A DNA stretch of 64,000 nt from Trichomonas vaginalis G3. Lineage: Eukaryota; Parabasalia; Trichomonadida; Trichomonadidae. The DNA lies in NCBI RefSeq assembly GCF_026262505.1, contig NC_067203.1, positions 3,286,001 to 3,350,000 on the forward strand. The letters run 5' to 3'. Each line of letters begins with the position of its first letter. The first letter of the stretch is position 1. Positions 47,654 through 57,739 of this stretch are shown piece after piece. The position numbers and the translations under genes are program-made. Under the pieces are notes generated by a model. The model did no database searches. It saw nothing but the letters and a program-made list of their open reading frames with translations, and was not told the origin of the DNA.

Positions 47654-48742
47654 ATGAGTGACAGTTCAGATGATTATAATTTCTTTGAAAGCAGATTAAT
47701 TTCCAGTGTAAAATTCAAATATAATCAAATGAACAACATGCAAGAAGAAGAGATAGCACGCTTAAAAAAAGTATTAAGGGAGAAACAACAACAAATCAAT
47801 ATTATCCGTGAAACTAATTCAAGAGTTTTAGCTAGACATTTAGAGAAAAAGATTCAATTGCATAAAGAAATCTCAAATTTTCAAGCAAGGCATCATGGCA
47901 TTCTAAAATCAGAAGAACAAAAGATGAAATACGAAATAAAAGAACTTAGAGCAAGATTCAAATTAGAATTAGATAAGGTCAATAAAATGATTGAGCCAGA
48001 CGCACTTTTGTCTTCCAATACCGATGATAGTATTTTAATGAACCTAAAACAAAATATTTCGAGAATTAATGAAAAGAACATAAGCGAATACCTAACTCTA
48101 ACTACATCAATCAAGAATTTTTCCGAAGACAATATTCGACAAATTAAAGATATCGAAAATCTTATCGCAACTAGAAAAAAACTAATTAAGAAGATTGAAA
48201 AAGAAATAGCCTCTATTAAGGATAAAAATAATCTCCAAAGAGTGGAAATTAATAAAAAAATTGATAAAATTAATCAACGAATTAGCCTTTTAACAACTCA
48301 ATTCGAAATGCCTCAAAATCGAATTTTGGAGCCATCTATTGATGAAATACGACGTAAATTCAAGTTAAAGCTCTTGAAGATTCGAAAACAAATTAATTTG
48401 CAAAAAAATGCAAATAAAAAGCTTATATTTCAAATCCAATCCGAATCGACAGAATTTGATATAATTAACGAGCTGATGAAACAAAAAACACAGCAAGATT
48501 CACTTTCTTTAACTTTTTCAAATCTGAATCAAGACATTAAATTAGCTACTGCACGCAATAATGAGTTAAAAAGTTTATTAAAGCAACTAGATCCAACCTT
48601 AAGGAACATTAGACAAAGACATTATCAACTTTTGTCTGCGATTAAAGCAACGGACTATCAAATTAATGGCCGCAATGGTCAGTATCAAAGGTCAACACAA
48701 ATCTCAGCAACCCAAGTTGAAATGAGTTCAATGGATAGTTGA
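47654..48742 (+). CDS. Long coiled-coil protein
   Basis: 362 residues. It is helical nearly end to end with heptads from about 25 to 325, rich in Lys, Glu, Gln and Ile, with an acidic N-terminus (SDSSDDYNFF) and a Ser/Gln tail. No enzyme motif. Probably a cytoskeletal or flagellar-basal structural protein by composition, but no family is recognised. Host-type gene; ATG at 47654, followed 125 bases after the stop by the next gene's start. Confidence 0.7.
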   Translation: MSDSSDDYNFFESRLISSVKFKYNQMNNMQEEEIARLKKVLREKQQQINIIRETNSRVLARHLEKKIQLHKEISNFQARHHGILKSEEQKMKYEIKELRARFKLELDKVNKMIEPDALLSSNTDDSILMNLKQNISRINEKNISEYLTLTTSIKNFSEDNIRQIKDIENLIATRKKLIKKIEKEIASIKDKNNLQRVEINKKIDKINQRISLLTTQFEMPQNRILEPSIDEIRRKFKLKLLKIRKQINLQKNANKKLIFQIQSESTEFDIINELMKQKTQQDSLSLTFSNLNQDIKLATARNNELKSLLKQLDPTLRNIRQRHYQLLSAIKATDYQINGRNGQYQRSTQISATQVEMSSMDS

Positions 48743-48866
48743 TCATTACCTTTATTATTTTATTTTTATTAATAAATTCATATTGTTCTTATTGCCTTCT
48801 TTATATTTCATGATTTACATAACCCAAATATTCAAAGTGAACCGTATTTGTCAAAAAGAATTCATA

Positions 48867-50093
48867 ATGGAAACCATTGCTCAAAAGTTTGCAGCTGCAC
48901 TTGACAAATGCCTCACTCCAAGTCATTATATACAATATGCAAGAGAAGTACTTCTTGCTGCAGGGTATACAGAAATGAAAGAAACAGAAAAATGGGAACA
49001 AATTCCAAATAAATTTTTTGTAACTAGAGATAACCGACAAATATTTGCAATAAATAAGAAAGATTTTACAAAAGGAATTATCGTTGGTACGAGATGCGAC
49101 GCTCAATGCTTCAAGTCAAAACCACGTAGCATTTTTGATGCTTCTGGCGTTGATCTTGTACGGATAGCTCCATATGGATCAACAGCTGACTGGGAACTCT
49201 GGCGTGATCGTGATCTTCGTATCGCAGGGCGCGTTCTCTACAAAGATGGCGAAAAAGTTAAAAATGTACTTTATCAATCAGAAAAGTCTGTTGCTTCTAT
49301 AGTTTCTTTGGCTATTCATATGTGCCGTGGCCCAAACGCCCCAAAAGAATCTAATCTTGAGTTAGATTTTAATCCAATTCTCGAATTAACATCATCGGAT
49401 CCCCAACTTTCTAAAGAACACAGCAGTGGATTAGTTCGAGTTATTGCTGAAGCAGCTAATACCTCACCTGATAAGATCATTGATTTTGATTGTCATTTTG
49501 TCGATGCTCAAAACACAACAATTTTGGGCCTTGACAATGGACTTATCATGGGTTCAAGACTAGAATCTCTACTTACTGCTATTGTTGCTCTCCATCAATT
49601 TGCTACGGCTCCTGACCAACAATCTGGATTAGCCGGATTCATCGTCTATGATTCGACCTGCATTACCGGAAATACACGCTGCGGACCAAAATCTACATTA
49701 CTTTCAAACACGCTTGACAGGATTGGTGCCCCTCCAGAATTTAAAGCAAATTCTCTTTTTATTGCCTCTACTGATATTTCAGCTAAAGACCAAGCAGCCG
49801 GATCCGGTATCCAAGTTCGTTACCAACCAGATCAATCGACGTCCACAGCAAACGGACCATATGAACGCCTAAACAAATTTACTTCAGCAAATGAAATTCA
49901 AACTTCAATAATATCTGGAAGTCCAGAGGCTGATGCCATTGGAACCATAGTCGCCTCTCAACAAGGAATGGCAGTCATTAATGTCGGAATACCTGCTTAT
50001 AGCGGTAATGCCCCTCGACAAACAATCAATGTTTCTGATTTGGCAAAACTTGATGATTTTTATAACAAATTATTTACATCTTATCTTCTTTAG
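48867..50093 (+). CDS. M18 aspartyl aminopeptidase homologue, probably inactive
   Basis: 408 residues. The M18 fold is recognisable from WELWRDRDLRIAGRV (about 109-123), the DFDCHFVDAQNTTILGLDNG strand and GSRLESLLTAIVAL. The metal ligands are mostly gone: His of GSHTD is Arg76 (GTRCD), the Asp of GRLDN is Glu233, the EE pair is replaced (DSTCITG, 262-268), and the His of MHSIRE is missing (SGNAPRQ, 379-385). Only Asp303 seems kept. The frame is intact, so this is a pseudoenzyme rather than a decayed gene. ATG 48867 is chosen over an upstream TTG; TCATA immediately before it is an initiator-like motif. Confidence 0.78.
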   Translation: METIAQKFAAALDKCLTPSHYIQYAREVLLAAGYTEMKETEKWEQIPNKFFVTRDNRQIFAINKKDFTKGIIVGTRCDAQCFKSKPRSIFDASGVDLVRIAPYGSTADWELWRDRDLRIAGRVLYKDGEKVKNVLYQSEKSVASIVSLAIHMCRGPNAPKESNLELDFNPILELTSSDPQLSKEHSSGLVRVIAEAANTSPDKIIDFDCHFVDAQNTTILGLDNGLIMGSRLESLLTAIVALHQFATAPDQQSGLAGFIVYDSTCITGNTRCGPKSTLLSNTLDRIGAPPEFKANSLFIASTDISAKDQAAGSGIQVRYQPDQSTSTANGPYERLNKFTSANEIQTSIISGSPEADAIGTIVASQQGMAVINVGIPAYSGNAPRQTINVSDLAKLDDFYNKLFTSYLL

Positions 50094-50160
50094 GCTAAAT
50101 ATATCTTATATTTGATATTTTTTCAAAAAATTTATTATGGTGAACGTTTAAAAAACAGAA

Positions 50161-51801
50161 ATGGGTAAAGGAGCGAGACTTATCAATACGCTTGCTATGA
50201 TTGTAGCTCCTTTCCCTCTGCTAATATTTAGCATATATATGCTTGTTGTATTTTGCGAAAAATACTGGTTTCAAGTCTGTGGATCTTCAGGCATAATTTT
50301 ATCAATCATCATGATTATTATCACGATGGCTACAGTTCTCATTGCAGTTATTGAGTGTATTAATTTGAAAAAAGAAAATGAAAACAGCTTAATATATTAT
50401 TATACGATTTCGGTATTTATTACAGGTTTTTTAGTTATGGTCTCACTGTTTTATACTTCGTATCAGAAAGAGCTAGAATATGGTTTATATATGAATACTT
50501 ACATTATTTCCTTCGAAAATTCTTCTTTAATCACTTCTTTTAATTCAAAATATAAGACATCGGCTGACATACACTCTTTCTATCATAACCATACTTTATT
50601 TGTTCATGATATCATTATTTTACTATACTATTTGGAAATTTTAATTAACTTTATTGGTCGAAAGTTCTCAAATAGTTTTACAAACATTATATCTATTACA
50701 GGATTTGATTCAAATGATATTGAATCTATGAATATTGATGAATCTCCAGAAATAAAACAAAATCCACTTGAAGTACCCGAGAGTAATCGCTTACAAATGG
50801 AATCTATTGATGCTAAAGAGGAGACTCAGATAATCGATAATAGCCACCAGCAAATAAATTCAAAAAGTGAGACTACTTCAGATTCAAATATTGTTAGTTC
50901 AAAAAGGAATTCTGCCAACGCAAATGATACAGATATACATAAAGATACACCACAACAATTAGATCAACACCAAAGTATTCATAAACAACCTATTCAACTT
51001 CCTGCTAATGAAACTGATAATACACAAACTGATAACGTAATTCATCTACAAGAAGAAACTAAATCATTTAAACAAGATAATGAAACTGCTACTGTAAACC
51101 ATAATAAATTCAATGATCAAAAGCAAAAATCACCTTCAAAGAATAGGCTTGCTAGAACAAATCTGTCTAAACCAAAATCATCGGCAACTTTTGATTTTGG
51201 TTCATCAACTGAGAGTGGTGATGATTTCTTGTTTAATAACTCATCAATTCAACAGCACCATAAAAAACAGGAACAGCAAAAGTCAGAAAATCATAGCACG
51301 AGGAATCGGAGAACAACTTCTCTTTCACGTAAGCAGGATTCAAACGATGATTTGCTTGACGACAGCTTCCTGAATTCAGAATCAGAACCAAAATCGAAGA
51401 AGATTGCAACACAACCAATAACATACAAGAAAACCAAACCAAAAGATATGAATGATTTAGATCAAGATATCGATGACCTATTAAATGATGATCTTGATTT
51501 GAATGCACCAAAACCAACAACAGCTAGGAGATCAAGGACCAAATCTCCATTTGGATTTGATAATAGTTCGATAGAAAAAACTTCCACCGATGATCTGTTT
51601 GGAAGTTCCTTTGATATAGGTCATCCTCCAAATAATACACATCCTATAAATTCTCAAAAGGCTACTCGATCCCCAAGCAGGGCACGAACCTCAACGAAAA
51701 ACAATCGGAACAAATCTAAAAGTCCATTTGGATTTGATGTATCGAGCCAATCTGATAACATAGATGAGGATGAATTATACAATGCCATCATGAATAGTTA
51801 A
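50161..51801 (+). CDS. Four-helix membrane protein with long Ser/Asp-rich tail
   Basis: 546 residues. Four membrane helices (about 10-32, 44-66, 78-100, 146-166) with a ~45-residue loop before the last, then a ~370-residue cytoplasmic-type tail. The tail is rich in Ser, Asn, Gln and Asp, with recurring acidic DD motifs (GDDFLF, NDDLLDDSFLNSE, DIDDLLNDD) and two or three KSPFGFD repeats. The topology recalls tetraspanins but the CCG signature is absent. The KSPFGFD and acidic-Phe/Leu repeats look like sorting or adaptor-binding motifs (inference). Host gene. Confidence 0.7.
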   Translation: MGKGARLINTLAMIVAPFPLLIFSIYMLVVFCEKYWFQVCGSSGIILSIIMIIITMATVLIAVIECINLKKENENSLIYYYTISVFITGFLVMVSLFYTSYQKELEYGLYMNTYIISFENSSLITSFNSKYKTSADIHSFYHNHTLFVHDIIILLYYLEILINFIGRKFSNSFTNIISITGFDSNDIESMNIDESPEIKQNPLEVPESNRLQMESIDAKEETQIIDNSHQQINSKSETTSDSNIVSSKRNSANANDTDIHKDTPQQLDQHQSIHKQPIQLPANETDNTQTDNVIHLQEETKSFKQDNETATVNHNKFNDQKQKSPSKNRLARTNLSKPKSSATFDFGSSTESGDDFLFNNSSIQQHHKKQEQQKSENHSTRNRRTTSLSRKQDSNDDLLDDSFLNSESEPKSKKIATQPITYKKTKPKDMNDLDQDIDDLLNDDLDLNAPKPTTARRSRTKSPFGFDNSSIEKTSTDDLFGSSFDIGHPPNNTHPINSQKATRSPSRARTSTKNNRNKSKSPFGFDVSSQSDNIDEDELYNAIMNS

Positions 51802-52059
51802 ACTTTTTTGTTTGTTAAATTTTATAATGCAATTAACATTTAATAATATCCTACAGTTTTTTTGTATTTGAAATATAGATCTAATATTCATAAAAATCAC
51901 TTCTGGCATAATTAATTGATATTATTCTGGAAAAAGAAATGCGTGTTTTCTTTAATATTTGTTTACTATTGAAGACTCCTATGCATGCAATACTTAATAT
52001 TTCGGTCTTTAAATATTCAATTGCAATCGTTGTGACCCATAAAATGGCAATTTATTTGA

Positions 52060-52446
52060 ATGGGAAGAAGAAAGTATGACTTTGACTCTTCCGATTATGA
52101 TTCTGATGAGGATAGGAAAAAGAGAACGAAAAGAGGTGATGGAACTGAAGCTGCAAGAGTAAAGAAAAGGCTTGCAGACTTTGATTCTGAAAATTCTGAA
52201 GCATGGAAAGTCATCAGTCAAATGTTTGGTCCAGGTGTAACACATAGCGAACTCAAAAGTATTGCACAAATTATATGTGAGCATACAACAAATCCGAAAA
52301 TTAGGCTTGATAGAGATGCTTCCCGAGATAACCGTGTTTTACTCAAGTGGTTCACTGAAAATTGGAGTGTGATAGAACCACACCTGCAAAATATTACTTT
52401 ACGTGATTCTGAATATAAAATTTTATCCGGCAAAGAAACCAACTAG
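52060..52446 (+). CDS. Small charged host protein, unknown
   Basis: 128 residues. The N-terminal 45 are highly charged (FDSSDYDSDEDRKKRTKRG); the C-terminal 80 form a compact helical domain with SEAWKVISQMFGPGVTH and LLKWFTENWSVIEPHL. The basic-acidic start suggests a nuclear protein. No family is recognised. ATG at 52060. Confidence 0.6.
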   Translation: MGRRKYDFDSSDYDSDEDRKKRTKRGDGTEAARVKKRLADFDSENSEAWKVISQMFGPGVTHSELKSIAQIICEHTTNPKIRLDRDASRDNRVLLKWFTENWSVIEPHLQNITLRDSEYKILSGKETN

Positions 52447-52811
52447 GAGCGCAATTTTTCTCTCGATGTAAATCTGTAATGTTTTTATATTTATTCAAAA
52501 AATCTTATTAATTTTTTAATTCCCGATTCGAAGTAGTAGGGTATGAAGGGTTGTGTGACTTTTTTTGTAAACGTAAGAATTCATACAATATTGAACGATT
52601 TTGTATCATTTTTTTTAACATATGAAGTAAAAAATGTATGATTCTTACGGTTTTTATTCTTACGTTTTTGAATAAATCAAAATTTAAAAATATTCAAAAA
52701 TGTAAGACATTTACACTCAGCCCATACATAATGTAATAAACACATTAATAAAATTAACATTAATTTTAAAATAATTTATTTTTCATCTTTTATAAAAGAA
52801 GCTATATATAG
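52447..52811. other. Junction region, probable left end of Maverick C
   Basis: AT-rich, non-coding. At about 52532 the text AGTAGTAGGGTATGAAGG is a candidate element tip (starts AG, G-rich). It is followed by an inverted repeat, GTAAGAATTCATAC (about 52573) against GTATGATTCTTAC (about 52636), with a third ATTCTTACG at 52656. The opposite tip lies outside the window, so the boundary is not proven. Confidence 0.4.
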
Positions 52812-52940
52812 ATGATGTCAGATATTCCACGATTAATTAAACATTGTTTAAATCCTGAATGGGTTAAACTTCAATTTAAAAATGAAGATTGTGAATTATT
52901 AAATGAATATGAAAGCCAAAATAAGCTAATGATTATTTGA
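52812..52940 (+). CDS. Short frame at the left end of Maverick C
   Basis: A 42-codon frame (MSDIPRLIKHCLNPEWVKLQ, second Met) whose end overlaps the convergent gene at 52926. It is Leu/Lys-rich and soluble. Acceptable codon use, but too short to be sure it is translated. Confidence 0.25.
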   Translation: MMSDIPRLIKHCLNPEWVKLQFKNEDCELLNEYESQNKLMII

Positions 52941-53294
52941 ATTTATGAAATCAATTATTTGATTCATTCTTTCTTCAATCTCTTCTATTCTTTTTGTTAA
53001 ATCATCTATTTTCATTAATGTGGTGATTCTTGATTGAGGAATAGATTTCAAACTAACCACCCCCTTTATTTTTGAAATTTTGAATCCATCAACTTTAAAC
53101 ATTTTATTCAATTTACACGTTGTCAATTCTTCAAATAATTTTTTATTATTAGCATAATAGTCATTAAATTCTTCAACAGATGAAAAAATTTTTATTTCAG
53201 TAATTGGTTTAACAACGTTTATTTTTTGTTGAACATTTTCACTCTCATTTATTTCATCCCCCTCTGTTCCATTTATTTTTAAAATAGGTTTCAT
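52926..53294 (-). CDS. Small coiled-coil protein, Maverick C
   Basis: 122 residues: polar N-terminus, a central mixed segment (FSSVEEFNDYYANNKKLFEE) and a C-terminal coiled coil (RIEEIEERMNQIIDFINS). Not recognised. It is divergent from the amphipathic gene at 53362. Confidence 0.5.
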   Translation of the reverse strand: MKPILKINGTEGDEINESENVQQKINVVKPITEIKIFSSVEEFNDYYANNKKLFEELTTCKLNKMFKVDGFKISKIKGVVSLKSIPQSRITTLMKIDDLTKRIEEIEERMNQIIDFINSNNH

Positions 53295-53361
53295 TTATCA
53301 TTAAATAAAAATTAGAATATAAGTGATGAAAATGAATTTTTTAATTAATATTAAATCAGAA

Positions 53362-53598
53362 ATGGCGGCAGGATTCTTTAAAAAATTATGGGATGGAATT
53401 AAGAAAGCTGCGGGTTGGGTTTATAAAAAGGTTATTAAACCTGTTGCAAAATTTTTGGCACCAGTAGCGAAAACGGCAGGAACTATCATAGGTGGAGTAT
53501 TAGGTACTAAAGCAGGTAACCCGGCGATGGGAGCACAAGCAGGTAACGCAATTGGTGGAATTGCTGAATCAATACTTAATAAAATAGGGGGTAGATAG
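53362..53598 (+). CDS. Amphipathic/glycine-rich small protein, Maverick C copy 1
   Basis: 78 residues. MAAGFFKKLWDGIKKAAGWV is an amphipathic basic helix; residues 35-75 are a small-residue, Gly/Ala-rich hydrophobic stretch (AGTIIGGVLGTKAGNP). The longer frame upstream lacks support, and the paralogue at 53628 starts at the same MAAG. Candidate membrane-penetration or viroporin-like virion protein. Confidence 0.55.
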   Translation: MAAGFFKKLWDGIKKAAGWVYKKVIKPVAKFLAPVAKTAGTIIGGVLGTKAGNPAMGAQAGNAIGGIAESILNKIGGR

Positions 53599-53627
53599 TG
53601 GAAAAATAAATTATTTTAAAATTATTT

Positions 53628-53843
53628 TTATCTTAGTATCGGTTGTAGTCTTTGATAAACTTTTTCTCCTTTATTTAAAATTTCTCTTATTGGGGCAGCT
53701 TTTGGCGTTATTGATTCAGCAACGTCACTAATTGCTTCTTTATTCTTAAATATCCAATTTGCTCCCTTCTTCAATGTTTCCCAAACTTTACTCGCTCCTC
53801 TTTTTACTTTATCCCACAATTTCTTAAATATACCTGCAGCCAT
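53628..53843 (-). CDS. Amphipathic small protein, Maverick C copy 2
   Basis: 71 residues starting MAAGIFKKLWDKVKRGASKV, clearly paralogous to the N-terminus of the convergent gene at 53362-53598, but with a polar helical C-terminus in place of the Gly-rich segment. The two genes end 29 bases apart, tail to tail. It suggests a local inverted duplication followed by divergence of the C-terminal half. Confidence 0.55.
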   Translation of the reverse strand: MAAGIFKKLWDKVKRGASKVWETLKKGANWIFKNKEAISDVAESITPKAAPIREILNKGEKVYQRLQPILR

Positions 53844-53913
53844 AGTTGATTATTTCATTAAAATTAAAAAATTCATTTTCATCTTTTAATTTTGATTTTT
53901 TATTTATTAATAA

Positions 53914-55551
53914 ATGACGACTAACTATTTAGTGCCAAACACTAAACCAATTAATGGAAATGTATTTCATTCATTCGAAAAGATAAATGAGATATTCGCA
54001 AAGAATGACGGTAGAAGATATTATAGAGAACTTGAAAGTTCATGCTATGACTCTGATACTCCATATTTTGATGATAAACAAACTCATTTAAGAACTACAA
54101 ACCCAGCTCATGATGTGAACCAATTAGGTGACACATATATTAAACGCAAAGTTAAAGCAACTCTAGTTTCAAATAAAGCTTTCACATGTGATGCCGCTTT
54201 TAAATGCATGCGTTTATTCGTTGGTTACAAATCATCAAATCAAAGCTTTAAACAATTAGAAGTAGAAACCGAAAGAGGTGATGCCGGTTATCTTCAGATG
54301 GATTGCGCCCGTGAATCTTTTGCATTTGCAACATATAAACCAAAATCAGAAAGGAAAGTTAAAAAGTTTGTTCATTCGTTATATAATAATGTTCAAAAAT
54401 ATGATAATCAGTATGTGGTAATATATTGACCCTTCAGAAGTTTTCAAGAAAGCAAATGAAGAAGTTGATATCACTTTTGATATGATTATTCCGGTAAATG
54501 ATTTGTTAGCATTTCAGGCGTTCGATGATTATCCAAAATCATTTGGCGATATCATTCTTAAATATTATGTTTTCAGGGATACTTTAGTATTTTGTCAGGT
54601 TGACCCGTTAAGAGTTGCTGATTTACAAAATTACGTTTATGAAAAGATAACTGATGAAAATTATGAAAAGATTATGAATCATGTTTATAAATATGATCGC
54701 AAATTCCAACAAATCGGACTTCCTACCAAATTAATTACAGGCTTAGCTGCTACATCTGCTGACGCAACAGTTGAAAGTGTTATTATTTCATGCACAAAGA
54801 TGGAAGTTTTAGAGGATAAATGCATTACACCAGGATATGGTTTAATTGAAGAATCGGTTAAAGCAATACCACGTTTATTCAGTAAGGAAGATCCATTCAT
54901 GATTCCAGCTCAACATATTGACGTTCGTTCACTAAATGGAGGTTGCATCACTCCTGAAGGTATTAGCTCGGATTTCTCATACGCTCTTCATAATGTCACA
55001 GATGTTGTGTTAACATTTCCGAAGAATGCAATGCAAAGAACGGTTTTAGAAAATCCAATGCTTCGAGGTCTTCAGGTCACTATAGATTCCAAAAACTTCC
55101 CCGATCAAGCGATGACCACAGTGGGTGACATATTCTTTACACGTATGCTTCAAGCTTCTGATTTAGATGGAGTGAATGAATGCACGGAAGAATACAAGGA
55201 CTCATTAACTAGACCGCTGAATGCAGATGATGGCACGCCATTAGCTAGAACATGGAAAGACCAAACTTCATTCTTATGCACTATTCCAGTTCAACGTGAT
55301 GGAGCGGGTATATTCTTTGATGGATTAGAAACTTTCAACTCACAAGTTACAGTACAAGTGAAAGCTTATCCAATCATTCAGGGTGAAAATGACACTTACT
55401 GTTCAAAGGTGACAAATCCTCCTCAGTTTGGTTTACTAGGACTACATATTGGACATGGACACCGGACGAAGGTTTGAAATATCATCCAACAGGTACACCA
55501 CCACAGTATAGAAGTTCATATGATGAAATATTGATGAATAGAAATGTTTAA
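53914..55551 (+). pseudogene. Major capsid protein gene, Maverick C
   Basis: A beta-rich coding region of about 1.6 kb, matching the element B capsid gene in length. IPVNDLLAFQAF and QVDP align with VPLSSFLIFRFL and TQDP of element B. The later segment with DVRSLNGGC and the C-terminal GHGHRT-type end complete the expected length. The gene is broken in about two or three places. Confidence 0.65.
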
Positions 55552-55972
55552 AATTATAAATTTATTTTTGATTAAATGGATTTAAATTCATCACCCCTTA
55601 TGAAGAATTAGCGGGAGTATATAATACATACGTAGATGATATGATTAATGAAGCATTGAGTGATAATAGAAATGCTCTATCTAAGGAAAAATTAATGAAA
55701 ATTCCATATTCTGAATGTTACTTAAATTCAATCACTGCAGCAATTGGTAAACAGAATAAAGGTAAAACATTAACGATATTAAAACAAATTATCATTATTG
55801 CTAACACTTCCCCCTATTCACATGTGTTAATTTATATCAACCGTTCAGGTTCACCTTCAGATGATACATTTGAATCTTTAAAGCATTTAATCAAAATTCC
55901 AATTATTTATTTATCACAAGAAGAAGCAGAAGATTATTTAAAAAACTTTTTAATGTATAAAGAATTATATAG

Positions 55973-57262
55973 GGTGTCCAAAGGTGCGTTTAGCACAGCG
56001 CTCTATATGAGACTATTAAAGGAGATATATGCTGATTATAAATATATAATAAAAAATATGAATATATGTATATGAGTAAGTTGTATTTTGGCGCCATGCC
56101 GGGATATAAAATGAATTTTGAGACAAGAGGCGGTTTCGCGGGAAATTTTGGGGGATTTTTTTCATTTTTTAATGAATCATAAAGAAAACATCCTCGCTCT
56201 TGCAAAAAAATGCAAAGACTGTAAAAAATCTACGAGACATTGGTAAAATGCTTCGGTATGGATGCTCCTAGCTATTCCACTGTAACGTATCATGTTAGGA
56301 TGTATCACTTCATGAACAAAAAGGCGCCATCATAAAAATTGACAAAAAATCGCCGGATCAAAGAAAAATCAAAGCAATTCTTCAAGCGCTAGATGAAGAC
56401 CCAAGAGCATCACTCAGAAGGATAGAGGAGATGACAAAGATACCATGTACAACAGTCAGTTATTATCTGCACAATTATTTGAACTACAAACTAGCGTATA
56501 CACGTTGGGTTCCGCACAACCTTAATTCAGTTCAAAAAAAATCTAGAGTCCAATCTTCGAAAGAGCTCCTCTCTATATTGGGTGCGTATCAATCCAAGAA
56601 GTTTCGCTTTTTAGTAACAGAGGACGAGTCTTGGTTTCAATATGCAACAGAAGCCAAAATCATGTGGATCCGAAGGATGAAAATCCGCAAACATTCCGAA
56701 GAAAAAAATTGACACACCAATGATGATGTTGTCGGTTTTTTGGGGCGTGAATGGCATCATCGCAATTGATATTCTTCAAAAACCTAATACGATGAATGCT
56801 CAGTATCTAATTGACAATGTTCTTACTCAAATTATCAATTCTGATGAGTTTGAGAAATCCAAACAACAAAAACAAAAGTTTGCAATTCATTTTGATAATT
56901 CAAGAGTTCACAAAAGTCATAAAGTAATGAATTACTTGGTGGAAAACAATGTCAAAGTTGTTCCAAACCCAATTTATTCACCTGATATTGCACCCTCTGA
57001 CTTTTATTTATTCGGCACGCTAAAAAAGAGAGCTGAAGGACGCGAATTCGCGAGTCCAGATGATCTTGAAAATTTTGTAAGAGAGCAATTTGAGCAATTT
57101 TCTCATGATGATTTAAAGCGTGTCTTTCAAGCCTGGATCGATCGCTGCGAACGCGTGATTGAATCCAATGGTGATTATATTTAAATAAACTTTATATATA
57201 TGTAACTTGTTTATTTCTATTCGCAGTATTCAGGTTTGTGCTAAACACACCTTTGGACACCC
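55973..57262 (+). mobile_element. Tvmar1-like mariner, copy 2 (in ATPase)
   Basis: 1290 bp flanked by TA (55971-55972, 57263-57264). Both terminal repeats are complete (GGGTGTCCAAAGGTGCGTTT and its complement ending GGACACCC). It is about 99 per cent identical to copy 1. The transposase frame is disrupted. Confidence 0.93.
56172..57184 (+). pseudogene. Mariner transposase, inactivated copy
   Basis: Compared with copy 1, this has at least four one-base deletions: in the A-run near 56227, at GGCGCC near 56324, at GGATCCG near 56670 and at ATTCCG near 56696. They shift the frame repeatedly; the last part (56720-57184), containing HFDN and YSPDIAPSD, is still open. With intact terminal repeats it could be moved by a transposase supplied in trans. 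Most lesions lie in short homopolymers. Confidence 0.88.
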
Positions 57263-57739
57263 TATATAATACAATCAAGAAGCAAGGATTAGAGGATAAA
57301 ATTATTGATAAACAACGGGACGAATTATTTGAAACACTTTCTATTTCAAATTTTGATAGAGAATTTTTGCATTCACTCATTTTTCTAGATGATGCGGTGA
57401 AATCAAAACTAATAACAAATGAGAAATCATATTTTAATCAGTTATTAACTCAATGTCGACACATTCAGTGTTCATTCTTTATGGCTGTTCAATATTTCAA
57501 AGCATTAAGCACAAACATTAAATCAAATCTATCAACACTTTTCATTTTCAGTGGGTTTAGTCGTCAACAGTTGAACGTTATGCTTTATCAAGTGAATTTA
57601 CCAATGAGCATTAATGAACTTTACACACAATATCAGCAATTAGGTGAACATGGAAAAATAATAGTTGATTTAAATAAAGGAAGTGTTAAATTTGATTAAC
57701 TTTTTATAATTAATTTTTATTTTTTATTTATAATTAAAC

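Larger units (their letters stand above)
55576..57699 (+). pseudogene. Genome-packaging ATPase, Maverick C, split by a mariner
   Basis: Left of the insertion: Walker A AAIGKQNKGKTLTILKQII. Right of it: Walker B SLIFLDDAV and the sensor-like SFFMAVQYFKA, then a C-terminus parallel to the A and B ATPases. The mariner occupies 55973-57262. The gene is broken by it and appears to carry one other break near the 5' end. Confidence 0.8.

Noticed and set aside
48783-48866. N-terminal hydrophobic extension (signal peptide) of the M18 homologue
   Set aside because: The extension starts at TTG; the first ATG at 48867 has an initiator-like TCATA directly before it.
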